DNA of 64,000 nt from NCBI GenBank assembly GCA_035249985.1, contig DATFFP010000063.1:1-64000 (forward strand), read 5' to 3'. A program made the position numbers and the translations under genes. The notes under the pieces are model-generated. The model did no database searches, was not told where the DNA came from, and was given only the letters and a program-made list of their open reading frames with translations. The first letter of the stretch is position 1. Each line of letters opens with the position of its first letter. The DNA is from JAICNG01 sp035249985. GTDB lineage: Bacteria > Gemmatimonadota > Gemmatimonadetes > Gemmatimonadales > Gemmatimonadaceae. Shown here piece after piece: positions 16,915 through 24,101 of the stretch.

Positions 16915-17958
16915 CTACGCGGCGACCGCCCGCGATCGCAGCGCGCGGAATCCGACCATACGGCGGTGCTCGGGGTCCCACAGCTTCAACGACGCCGTGC
17001 GGATGCTCTCGCGAATCGTGAGCACGGTGACGGTCTGAAGCACCCCGTTCTCATCGTGGCAGCGGCGCAGGTGATAGTTGGGGATCTTCGGATCGAGATG
17101 ATGCACGTGGTGCAGCCCGATGCGCCCGGTCATCCACTCGAGCACGCGCGGCAGGCGGTAGTATGATGCGCCCTTGATCGCTGCCTCCGCGTAGTCCCAT
17201 CCCTCGTGCGCTTCCCAGTACGCATCCTCGAACTGGTGCTGTACGTAAAAGAGCCAGTTCCCGGTCGCGCCGGCGATGAGGATGATCGGTCCGTAGACGA
17301 GCAGCACGGCCTTCCATCCAATCGCGAGCGCGAAGGCGACGACGATCGCGACGATGGCCGCGGTGGTCGCCCGCGACTCGACCTTGGTCTTCGTCGTCAG
17401 CGCGATCCCCGCGGCGGGCAGGTGACGTACGAAGAGCAAAAAGATCGGGCCGAGCACGAACAGGGTGATCGGGTGGCGATAGAGCCGGTACTTGAGCCGA
17501 CCCCACCGCGAGCGCGCGAGATACTCATCGACGGTGAGCGTGAGCACGTCGCCGTGCCCGCGCCGGTCGAGGTCGCCGGACGACGCGTGGTGCAGCGCGT
17601 GGTCGCGCCGCCACTGGGCGAACGGCGTCAGCGTGATCGCGCCGGTGATGAATCCAATGACTTCGTTGGCGCGTCGCGACGGCACGAACGACCCGTGTCC
17701 GCAGTCGTGCATGATGATGAACGTGCGGACGAGGAAGCCGGCGGCCGGCATGGCGAGGGCCAGCGTGATCCAGTACGAGACGTCGAGCATCGCGTACATG
17801 AGCGCGACGAGCGCGCCCAGGGGCAGGATCGTGGTGCAGAGCTGAACCGCGGCACGCGCGGTACTGCTCGCTCGATAGGGTGCGGTCGTGCTCTGCCAGC
17901 CGCGCAGGGCGGAAGGGGTCGGAGCGGCCTGAACGCCGACGGCAGCGGAAGTGGACAT
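16915..17958 (-). CDS. Membrane fatty acid desaturase
   Basis: 347 residues with paired membrane helices and the three histidine boxes that bind the di-iron centre: HDCGH, HALHH and HHVHH. It belongs to the DesA/Delta-12-like bacterial branch and should insert a double bond in an acyl chain at the inner membrane, using O2 and ferredoxin-type electrons. Position specificity cannot be read off. I chose the ATG at 17958 (MSTSAAVGV) because the open frame further upstream codes an unlikely Cys/His-rich extension. Divergent from the TPR gene across a 256-bp gap without other genes. Confidence 0.93.
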   Translation of the reverse strand: MSTSAAVGVQAAPTPSALRGWQSTTAPYRASSTARAAVQLCTTILPLGALVALMYAMLDVSYWITLALAMPAAGFLVRTFIIMHDCGHGSFVPSRRANEVIGFITGAITLTPFAQWRRDHALHHASSGDLDRRGHGDVLTLTVDEYLARSRWGRLKYRLYRHPITLFVLGPIFLLFVRHLPAAGIALTTKTKVESRATTAAIVAIVVAFALAIGWKAVLLVYGPIILIAGATGNWLFYVQHQFEDAYWEAHEGWDYAEAAIKGASYYRLPRVLEWMTGRIGLHHVHHLDPKIPNYHLRRCHDENGVLQTVTVLTIRESIRTASLKLWDPEHRRMVGFRALRSRAVAA

Positions 17959-18214
17959 GGGGCGCCTTGAGGGTGGGGGTTGCGCGTGCCCTAAGGACGA
18001 TCGAACAAGCGATACGTGTGCGCGAAAGCAAACGAAAGATAACCCGTACATGGCGCCGCCGGATGCGTCGCCTTTCTGGTCACCGTCGATTTTCTGCGTA
18101 CATCGCCGCGCTGAACGAGGGAGATTGACGGTACAAGTGTCTGAATACGTGTGTCGCGTGTCTCAAAAGTGTCGTTGCGGCCCCCTGCGACCCTCGTCAA
18201 TTTCATAGCGCACA

Positions 18215-19501
18215 ATGGCAGAAAGTCCGATCCTTCCGATGAGGAATGCGGGAACCATTATGAGCGAGTCCAGACTCCAGCACGTCCCGTTCTTCGAAGC
18301 GCTCGCGCGCGCCGAGGAAGGCAGTCCGGAGTGGCGCCTGACGAGCGCCGGTCTGGTCACGTTGCGCCTCTTTGACGCGTGGCTCGTCGAAGGGCCGAGC
18401 GTGGTGTCGGCAGGTGCCTGGGGGCTCCGGGCCGTGCGCGAGGCGATCGACGCGATGGAAGCGGGATCGTCGTCGAAGGCGATCCTCATGAGTATCGTAG
18501 ACGCGATGGAGAGCGCGGGGATGGTGCGCGTTCCGCTGGTCGCACCGCGTTTGCTGGCGTACGCGCGTGCGCTGCAGTTCGACGGCCGCTGGGAGCTCGC
18601 GGCCGACGTGCATCGGACGGTGATCGCCCACGCCCATCCGGTCGAAGAGGCGGACATCGTCATCGCCGCGAACATGCAGCTGGGCGCGTGCCTGCGTACG
18701 GTGTCCGAGCTGGACGAGGCCTCGACTGCCTATGCGCGAGCGGGGTGCGTTGCGGCGATGTGCGGTGACATCGTTAACGTGTTGCGCGCGCGTATCTCCG
18801 AGGCCAACCTGGCCATCGACCGCGGGAATCTCCCCCAAGCCCAATCGCTGCTTGACGAGACGATTCGCGAAACGGCTGCCAACCGCTTGGCCGATGTAAA
18901 GGCGCTCGCGCTCCACGCACGCGCAGACGTGGCCATTCGTCGGGGCGAGTTTGAAGTGGCGATCCAGATGGCCTACGAGGCGCTGGATGGGCTAACCGCG
19001 CCGTCGGCCCGCGACCGTGTGATGAGCGATATTGCAACCGCATTCTACGAGCTGGGCATGCGGTCGGCAGCCCGTGACGCGTACCTCATTCTCGCCGCCA
19101 CAGCCCAGGAGCAGTACATGCGCTGGCTGGCGACAATCAACTTGATGGAATGCGCGGCGACCGATCAACGCGAGCCGATGTTCGAACAGTATCGACGTGA
19201 GCTCGCTTCAGAAGCTCTCCCGGCCTCGCTGGCGTGTCACTACCATTTGTACGTTGGGCAGGGCTACAGCATGTTCGGTAAAACGGATCAGGCCCGAGCG
19301 TCACTGCAGAGAGCTATGGACCTGGCTGAGCGTCACCGCGTCAACGAAGTGCTGTTCCGCGCCGAGCAAAGCTTGGAGGCCCTGCGCGATGGCGGCGTCG
19401 TTATCATTGCCGCTGCACCGGAGTTTTCACCCACGCCCGAAGTCGAGCGCGTCGCGGACGCGGTGCGCGAGATGCGTGAGCTTGCGGGGGTAGCCGGCTG
19501 A
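18215..19501 (+). CDS. TPR-like helical repeat protein, 428 aa
   Basis: The whole protein is predicted alpha-helical with recurring 34-residue-like units (for example LLAYARALQFDGRWELAADV, ARADVAIRRGEFEVAIQMAY, GQGYSMFGKTDQARASLQRA). No N-terminal DNA-binding or catalytic domain is visible and there is no signal peptide, so it is probably a cytoplasmic scaffold. The start is uncertain: ATGs at 18215, 18239 and 18260 are in frame, and GGGAA precedes the last. I list the longest form. A 256-bp gap upstream separates it from the divergent desaturase. Confidence 0.75.
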   Translation: MAESPILPMRNAGTIMSESRLQHVPFFEALARAEEGSPEWRLTSAGLVTLRLFDAWLVEGPSVVSAGAWGLRAVREAIDAMEAGSSSKAILMSIVDAMESAGMVRVPLVAPRLLAYARALQFDGRWELAADVHRTVIAHAHPVEEADIVIAANMQLGACLRTVSELDEASTAYARAGCVAAMCGDIVNVLRARISEANLAIDRGNLPQAQSLLDETIRETAANRLADVKALALHARADVAIRRGEFEVAIQMAYEALDGLTAPSARDRVMSDIATAFYELGMRSAARDAYLILAATAQEQYMRWLATINLMECAATDQREPMFEQYRRELASEALPASLACHYHLYVGQGYSMFGKTDQARASLQRAMDLAERHRVNEVLFRAEQSLEALRDGGVVIIAAAPEFSPTPEVERVADAVREMRELAGVAG

Positions 19502-19515
19502 ACGTAATGCAAAAA

Positions 19516-19541
19516 GGGTCGCCGGCGGCAACCGGCGACCC
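19516..19541 (-). terminator. Rho-independent terminator of the small lipoprotein gene
   Basis: A perfect 10-bp stem GGGTCGCCGG with a 6-nt loop; on the minus strand it is followed by TTTTTGCATT. On the plus strand it could still act at the end of the convergent TPR gene. Confidence 0.85.
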
Positions 19542-19564
19542 CGAGTAGTTCGGAAAATTAGGTT

Positions 19565-19702
19565 TTAGCAATCTTTGCGGGTGCCGGTTCCGGCTACGAC
19601 CGGGCAATCATTGCTGGGCTCCGGCGCCGTAACGTCGGCGCACGCAGACACAGCGAACGTCAGGAGGGCGAGCACCAGGAGAGAGAGGTGGCGGCGGGAC
19701 AT
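19565..19702 (-). CDS. Small secreted lipoprotein, 45 aa
   Basis: MSRRHLSLLVLALLTFAVSAC is a complete lipoprotein signal; the mature part is only 25 residues (beginning CADVTAPEP) with two further Cys that could form a disulfide. The ATG at 19702 is chosen because it gives the clean signal peptide; the frame extends upstream to 19786 without a sensible start. A strong terminator follows. I regard such VTAPEP-type lipopeptides as a recurring theme of this phylum, but that is from memory. Function is unknown. Confidence 0.65.
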   Translation of the reverse strand: MSRRHLSLLVLALLTFAVSACADVTAPEPSNDCPVVAGTGTRKDC

Positions 19703-19830
19703 AACTAACCTCGCGGGAAGAGTTGTAACTGGGGGGTTGCAACTGTCACGCAAGGTACGGTTACGCGTCCATCGGTAAACGCACATCTTGAGACATAGAT
19801 GTGCACTTTTAGGACACGTGATCCGGTGGC

Positions 19831-20628
19831 GTGAACGTCGTCGTCCGTCTCCCTCCCCTTCTGCTGTCTCATCTGCGGATCGTGCTCGGCCGAGAGCATA
19901 CCATCATCACCGTCGATCGGTGGGATGAGCTCACGGACGAAGTCCGACGCAAGTCCGTGGATCTGCTCGTCGCGGATCCGCGGGCCGAGGGAACGGTGCG
20001 ACTGGACGAGCTCCGGACTCTGATCCGGGACTTCCCTTCGCTCCCCGTGGTGATCTACACGATCCTCGCGCCAGAAACCCTCGGCGCGACGGTCGAGCTG
20101 GCAAAGCTGGGCGTGCGGCACGTCGTTCTCCGCAACTTCGACGACGAGCCGCGCCGCTTCCGCGATCTTCTGGAGCGGCAGCCGGCGTACGCGATGAGTG
20201 ATGCGGTGCTCGCATCGCTCGCGCGACCGCTCGGCACAGTCCCCGCGGAGCTGGCACGAGCGGTCGAACGGCTCTTTCGGGTGCCGCAACAGTTCAAGGA
20301 CGTGAATGACCTCGCCAAAGCGGCGGCGATGAATCGCAGGGCGCTGGACCGGTGGCTCGAACGTGCCGGGGTGGCCTCGGCCAGAATGCTGGTGCTGGGT
20401 GCGCGACTTTTGCGCGCGTACTTCTACATGCAGGACCCGGGACGCTCGCTGGACGAGGTGGTCGAGCGGCTCGATTACGGATCGGCTCGGCTGTTCGCCC
20501 GACAGGTGCGAGCGGCGACGGGACTCACGCCGACCGCGTTGCGACAAAGCGTACCACCAGACGAGTTCGTCGCGCTGCTGACGGCGCGGCTGGCACGGCG
20601 AGGAGAACGAACGAATGCGGTTCAATGA
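19831..20628 (+). CDS. AraC-type transcription factor with receiver-like N-terminus
   Basis: 265 residues. The N-terminal 125 residues look like a degenerate receiver: VDLLVADPRAEG and LPVVIYTILAPETL mimic the D and T motifs, but the acidic pocket is missing. The C-terminal 110 residues form an AraC-like double helix-turn-helix: FKDVNDLAKAAAMNRRALDR and SLDEVVERLDYGSARLFARQ. It probably regulates transcription without classical phosphorylation. The start is GTG at 19831. It overlaps the next gene, a stand-alone receiver, by 14 bp, so the two are translated together and may interact. Confidence 0.8.
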   Translation: MNVVVRLPPLLLSHLRIVLGREHTIITVDRWDELTDEVRRKSVDLLVADPRAEGTVRLDELRTLIRDFPSLPVVIYTILAPETLGATVELAKLGVRHVVLRNFDDEPRRFRDLLERQPAYAMSDAVLASLARPLGTVPAELARAVERLFRVPQQFKDVNDLAKAAAMNRRALDRWLERAGVASARMLVLGARLLRAYFYMQDPGRSLDEVVERLDYGSARLFARQVRAATGLTPTALRQSVPPDEFVALLTARLARRGERTNAVQ

Positions 20629-21010
20629 GCGGTTGCGTGTACTCGTGGTCGATGATGAACCGACGATCTGTCGGGCGCTGACGATCGCCCTCCAGCGCGC
20701 CGGCTATGACGTCGTCGCCGTCGAGGCTGGCGAGCAGGCCCACACGCTCCTCCGTGCCGAACATTTCGATTTTCTCGTGCTCGACCTGCGCATTCCCGAC
20801 TTGCGTGGGGACGTCCTCTTCGAGCTCGCCGCATCCATCCAGCCGCACCTGCGCTACCGCACGCTGTTCACGACCGGCGATACGAGCGAGCGCGCGCTGG
20901 AGCTGATCGAAGCCTGTGGCTGCAAGGCGCTCCACAAACCGTTCGAGCTCCAGGAACTCACGGGCGAGCTGGCGAAGATGGCGCCGAGGGTGAGAGACGC
21001 GACAGCCTAG
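20615..21010 (+). CDS. Stand-alone response regulator receiver protein
   Basis: 131 residues, receiver domain only: acidic pocket D13-D14-E15, phospho-acceptor D57 (LVLDLRIPD), T86/T87 (FTTGD) and K108 (HKPF). No output domain follows, so it should act by protein contact, for example with the AraC-type protein encoded just upstream, or as a phosphorelay intermediate. ATG at 20615 lies inside the end of the upstream gene, which implies translational coupling. The gene ends at a GCGGATT-repeat palindrome. Confidence 0.9.
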   Translation: MRFNERLRVLVVDDEPTICRALTIALQRAGYDVVAVEAGEQAHTLLRAEHFDFLVLDLRIPDLRGDVLFELAASIQPHLRYRTLFTTGDTSERALELIEACGCKALHKPFELQELTGELAKMAPRVRDATA

Positions 21011-21072
21011 ATTGCGGATGGCGGATTGCGGATTGCAGGCGAAGTTCGTACGCAATCAGCAATCCGCAATCA
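21011..21072. repeat. Palindromic element, GCGGATT heptamers
   Basis: Left arm 21011-21039 (ATTGCGGATGGCGGATTGCG) pairs with 21051-21072. It fills the 59-bp gap between the convergent receiver and TPR genes and slightly enters the TPR stop codon. The same heptamer runs as a single arm at 35768-35820. Confidence 0.82.
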
Positions 21073-21657
21073 TATTCGCCAGTTTCGCAGGGTCTCGATC
21101 GCCCGCTCCAGCGCCTGCCTCTCCTCGTCACGCTCAGCGAGGGCACGCAGCTCCGTATAGGTCTCGATCGCCAGGTCGAGTGCCTCACGATCGTGATCGG
21201 TCGAGGCGAGCGACGCGGCGTTGTCGGCGAGGTTCGCGCGAGCGAGCTGGTCTTCCGGAAAGCGCGCGGCGACCTGTCGCCAGCGGGTCACGCGTGAGCG
21301 CAGGTCGCTCTCGGTGAGCGCCCACAGGTGCCACGCCCCTCGGTGCGCGGGATCGGCGGCGATGGCGCGGGAGGCGAGCTCCGCGACCTGCTCCGGGCCG
21401 CGGCCCGCTAGCCAATACGCATTGGCGAGGATCACCAGTGCGCGTGCGTCGTCAGGCTTGGCTGCAACAATGTGCTCGTACGCGGGGCCCGCCACCTCGG
21501 GCATGGCCCGAAACGGCTCCACCGCGGAAGCGAGCGTGTCCGGATCGGCTGTCCGGGCGACCTGCTCGATGCGCTCGAGCAGATGGGCCACGTTCGCGTC
21601 GGCGCGATAGGCGTCGACGGCGGCGGTGATCGCGGTATGTGCGTCGGCGGCGGTCAT
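21070..21657 (-). CDS. TPR-containing protein, 195 aa
   Basis: Predicted all-helical. Residues about 60-140 show tetratricopeptide-like helix pairs (AYEHIVAAKPDDARALVILA, AAFP-type turns around ARFPEDQLARANLADNAASL), and a C-terminal long helix is rich in Glu/Arg. No signal peptide or catalytic domain. Likely a cytoplasmic protein-interaction module. The ATG at 21657 is the first in frame. It is divergent from the small HisKA gene across 113 bp, which could share regulation. Confidence 0.78.
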   Translation of the reverse strand: MTAADAHTAITAAVDAYRADANVAHLLERIEQVARTADPDTLASAVEPFRAMPEVAGPAYEHIVAAKPDDARALVILANAYWLAGRGPEQVAELASRAIAADPAHRGAWHLWALTESDLRSRVTRWRQVAARFPEDQLARANLADNAASLASTDHDREALDLAIETYTELRALAERDEERQALERAIETLRNWRI

Positions 21658-21770
21658 GAAGGGCGTAAGTTATGCAGAGGGTGCCGCCGAGGTCACCATC
21701 GACTGACGAATGCGAGGATGCGTCGTCATTGTGCGGGGACCTTGACCGAATTCGTGCCGGAGCCTGACGC

Positions 21771-22010
21771 GTGAGCGAGAACAAGGTGAGCGACACCAGC
21801 CGGGTGATGGAGCTGTCGAACGCGGTCGGACGAGTGCAGCACGAGATGAACAACCCACTCGCCGCGCTGCTGGCGGAATCACAGCTGCTGGAGCTCGACC
21901 CCACGCTCAACGATGAACAGCGGGACTCGGTGAGACGGATCGTCGATCTCGCGAGGCGAGTGATCGCGTCATCCCGAAAGCTGGATGCGCTGCGTGAGAA
22001 GGAGGAATGA
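21771..22010 (+). CDS. Stand-alone HisKA (DHp) domain protein, 79 aa
   Basis: The whole protein is a histidine-kinase dimerisation/phosphoacceptor hairpin: the H-box is VQHEMNNPLAALLAESQLL with phospho-acceptor H24, and the second helix is RDSVRRIVDLARRVIASSRK. No ATP-binding domain follows; the frame ends normally and a palindrome begins right after it. It could serve as a histidine phosphotransfer protein for nearby receivers, or as a kinase dimerisation decoy. It could also be a remnant of a longer kinase, but I see no HATPase remains downstream. Start is GTG at 21771. Confidence 0.72.
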   Translation: MSENKVSDTSRVMELSNAVGRVQHEMNNPLAALLAESQLLELDPTLNDEQRDSVRRIVDLARRVIASSRKLDALREKEE

Positions 22011-22011
22011 A

Positions 22012-22089
22012 ACGAACCAGGAACGAGGAACGAGGAAGCGGCAAAGCTGGCTTCCCGGCCGACTCGAACGGCGCTTCCTCGTTCGGTTC
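22012..22089. repeat. Palindromic element, GAGGAAC heptamers
   Basis: Left arm 22012-22040 (GAACGAGGAACGAGGAAGCG) pairs with 22071-22089 (GCGCTTCCTCGTTCGGTTC). The loop is about 30 nt. It follows the HisKA stop codon and may end its transcript. Confidence 0.82.
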
Positions 22090-22465
22090 AGGCACGGTTC
22101 TCGCCCCTGACGGAGTACCGACCGGGGTAGTTGCGCAAATCGCCTTTGGAAGTGAAGTTGGTGGTGGCTGACCCGCTGGTGCGCGTCGGCCATCCCTAAA
22201 GTGGACGAGCAGCGCCGCAGTGCATCGTGGGGCGGCTCGGGTTGCGCTGAGCAAGCGCCGGAAGCGCGTGCGTTGTCCGTGTTTCCGCGACGTCGTCGAC
22301 AACAGCACGGAAGCAGGACCGGTGCGTCGCCAGGACGGCCACGCACCAGAGCGCCCGGAACAGCCGCGTGCATCGCGGCGCGCTCACGACAAACTCCATA
22401 GGAAGTACGGGACACGATCCGCATGGACGTGTCCGTCGAGAATCCACCACGACACACATGGTTGC
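22090..22465 (+). other. Long non-coding leader upstream of rho
   Basis: No convincing gene: frames here lack ribosome sites. Rho genes are often autoregulated through long leaders, so this 376-bp region may include the promoter and such a leader. I see no clear -35/-10 pair and no strong hairpin. Confidence 0.4.
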
Positions 22466-23956
22466 ATGAACGAACGCAGACGCCCGCCCCGTCGTGGGCG
22501 CGGCCCGCGCCCAGCGCAGCCTCGTCCCACCTTCGAGGCCAATGACATGGAAGTGAATCCCTATCGCGAGGATGGGTCGACGCTGCCGGATGGCACCACG
22601 CCCGAGCGCGATAACGGCACGCCGGCTCCCGGCGCGCCACCGCTCATCACTCCGTCGAGTGAGACCGTCCCAACGCCTGGCGGTCCCCCGCCGTCGCGGC
22701 ATCCCGGCCAGCATCCGCATCACCAGGGCGGGCGCGATCGCTTTGGCCAGAACGGCCGACGTGGACGACGCGGTCGTGGGCGTGGCGGTCCTCGCCCCGA
22801 TCATGGCGGCGGCGCTCCTGTCCCGGCGGTCATCGTCGCCGAAGGCGACGCTGAGGGTTGGTTCGATCCCTCACGCGATGGCGGCTTCATTCGCCGCGCT
22901 GCCGAGAGCTACCTCCCTACCCCCAACGACGCCTTCGTACCGGCGCACCTCGTCAGGCAGCTCGGGCTTCGCCGGGGGGACATGGTGCAGGCCACCGTCG
23001 GTCGCGACCATCGGGGACGCATGGCGGTCGCCGAAGTGCGGACGATCAACGGTGAAGATCCCGCCTCGGCGCTGCGCCGGCCGGAGTTCTCCTCACTCGT
23101 CGCCTCGTATCCGGAGCGCAAGCTCGTGCTCGAGACGGGAAAGCCCGCCAAGGGCGGCCCCGAGCTCACCCGCCGCGCGATCGATCTCATTGCGCCGATC
23201 GGGTTCGGCCAGCGCGCGCTGATCGTTGCGCCTGCACGCGCCGGCAAGACGATGCTTCTTCAGGCCATCACCGAAGGAGTCGCCATCAACCATCCCACGG
23301 CGACGCTGCTCGTGCTTCTCGTCGACGAGCGACCCGAGGAAGTGAGCGAGATGATCGAGTGGGGACGCGGCGAGGTGATCGCGTCCAGCTTCGACCAGCC
23401 GGCGGAGCGACACGTCGATGTCGCGGAGATGACGCTGGAGCATGCACGCCGGCAGGTGGAGAACGGCAAGGATGTCGTCATCGTGCTCGATTCGCTCACA
23501 CGACTCGCGCGTGCCCACAACACGGTGGAGCGCGGCACCGGGCGTACGCTGTCGGGTGGCCTCGATGCGACGGCGATGGCACGACCGAAGGCGTTCTTCG
23601 GATCGGCACGGTCGGTCGCCCCGCAGCACGGCGGCGGGTCACTGACGATCATCGCGACCGCGCTCGTCGAGACGGGCTCGCGCATGGACGACGTGATCTT
23701 CGAGGAGTTCAAGGGAACGGGTAACTCCGAGATCAAGCTCGACCGCTCGCTCTCCGAGAAGCGCATCTTCCCGTCAATCGACATCGCCACGAGCGGGACG
23801 CGGCGCGAGGAGAAGCTCTTCCGCCCCGATCAGCTGGACAACGTGTACACACTGCGCCGGGGTCTCCAGCAGATGCCCCCGCAGTCGGCGATGGAATGGC
23901 TGATAAAGCGCATCGCGGGGACGGCGGGGAATGACGCGCTTTTGGCCGGGCTGTAA
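22466..23956 (+). CDS. rho: Transcription termination factor Rho
   Basis: 496 residues with an unusual N-terminus: about 120 residues rich in Arg, Gly and Pro (GRRGRGRGGPRP), probably disordered and RNA-binding, replacing the usual Rho_N. Then a cold-shock-like RNA-binding domain (about 130-200) and the hexameric RecA-like ATPase: Walker A APARAGKT, Walker B DVVIVLDSLTRLAR and the Q/R-loop region. It terminates transcription by moving along nascent RNA. The ATG at 22466 (MNERRRPPRRG) fits; longer frames to 22220 lie in the leader. Confidence 0.94.
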   Translation: MNERRRPPRRGRGPRPAQPRPTFEANDMEVNPYREDGSTLPDGTTPERDNGTPAPGAPPLITPSSETVPTPGGPPPSRHPGQHPHHQGGRDRFGQNGRRGRRGRGRGGPRPDHGGGAPVPAVIVAEGDAEGWFDPSRDGGFIRRAAESYLPTPNDAFVPAHLVRQLGLRRGDMVQATVGRDHRGRMAVAEVRTINGEDPASALRRPEFSSLVASYPERKLVLETGKPAKGGPELTRRAIDLIAPIGFGQRALIVAPARAGKTMLLQAITEGVAINHPTATLLVLLVDERPEEVSEMIEWGRGEVIASSFDQPAERHVDVAEMTLEHARRQVENGKDVVIVLDSLTRLARAHNTVERGTGRTLSGGLDATAMARPKAFFGSARSVAPQHGGGSLTIIATALVETGSRMDDVIFEEFKGTGNSEIKLDRSLSEKRIFPSIDIATSGTRREEKLFRPDQLDNVYTLRRGLQQMPPQSAMEWLIKRIAGTAGNDALLAGL

Positions 23957-23958
23957 GA

Positions 23959-24066
23959 AGGCGCTGGAAAGGCGCTGAGAGCGCTGGAAAAGCGCTGGGG
24001 GTAAGCCGCCCCGGCGCTTTTGCTTTTCAGCGCTATTCCAGCGCCTTTAGCGCTTTTCCAGCGCCT
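23959..24066. repeat. Palindromic element, GCGCTGGAA/TTTAGCGCC 9-mers
   Basis: Left arm 23959-23999 (AGGCGCTGGAAAGGCGCTGA) pairs with 24011-24066 (ending TTTTCCAGCGCCT). It lies between rho and tamA, starting 3 nt after the rho stop, so it may terminate the rho transcript. Confidence 0.82.
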
Positions 24067-24101
24067 GGGGGATTGGCCTTCCCCTTGCACTTCCAGGGCA
24101 C

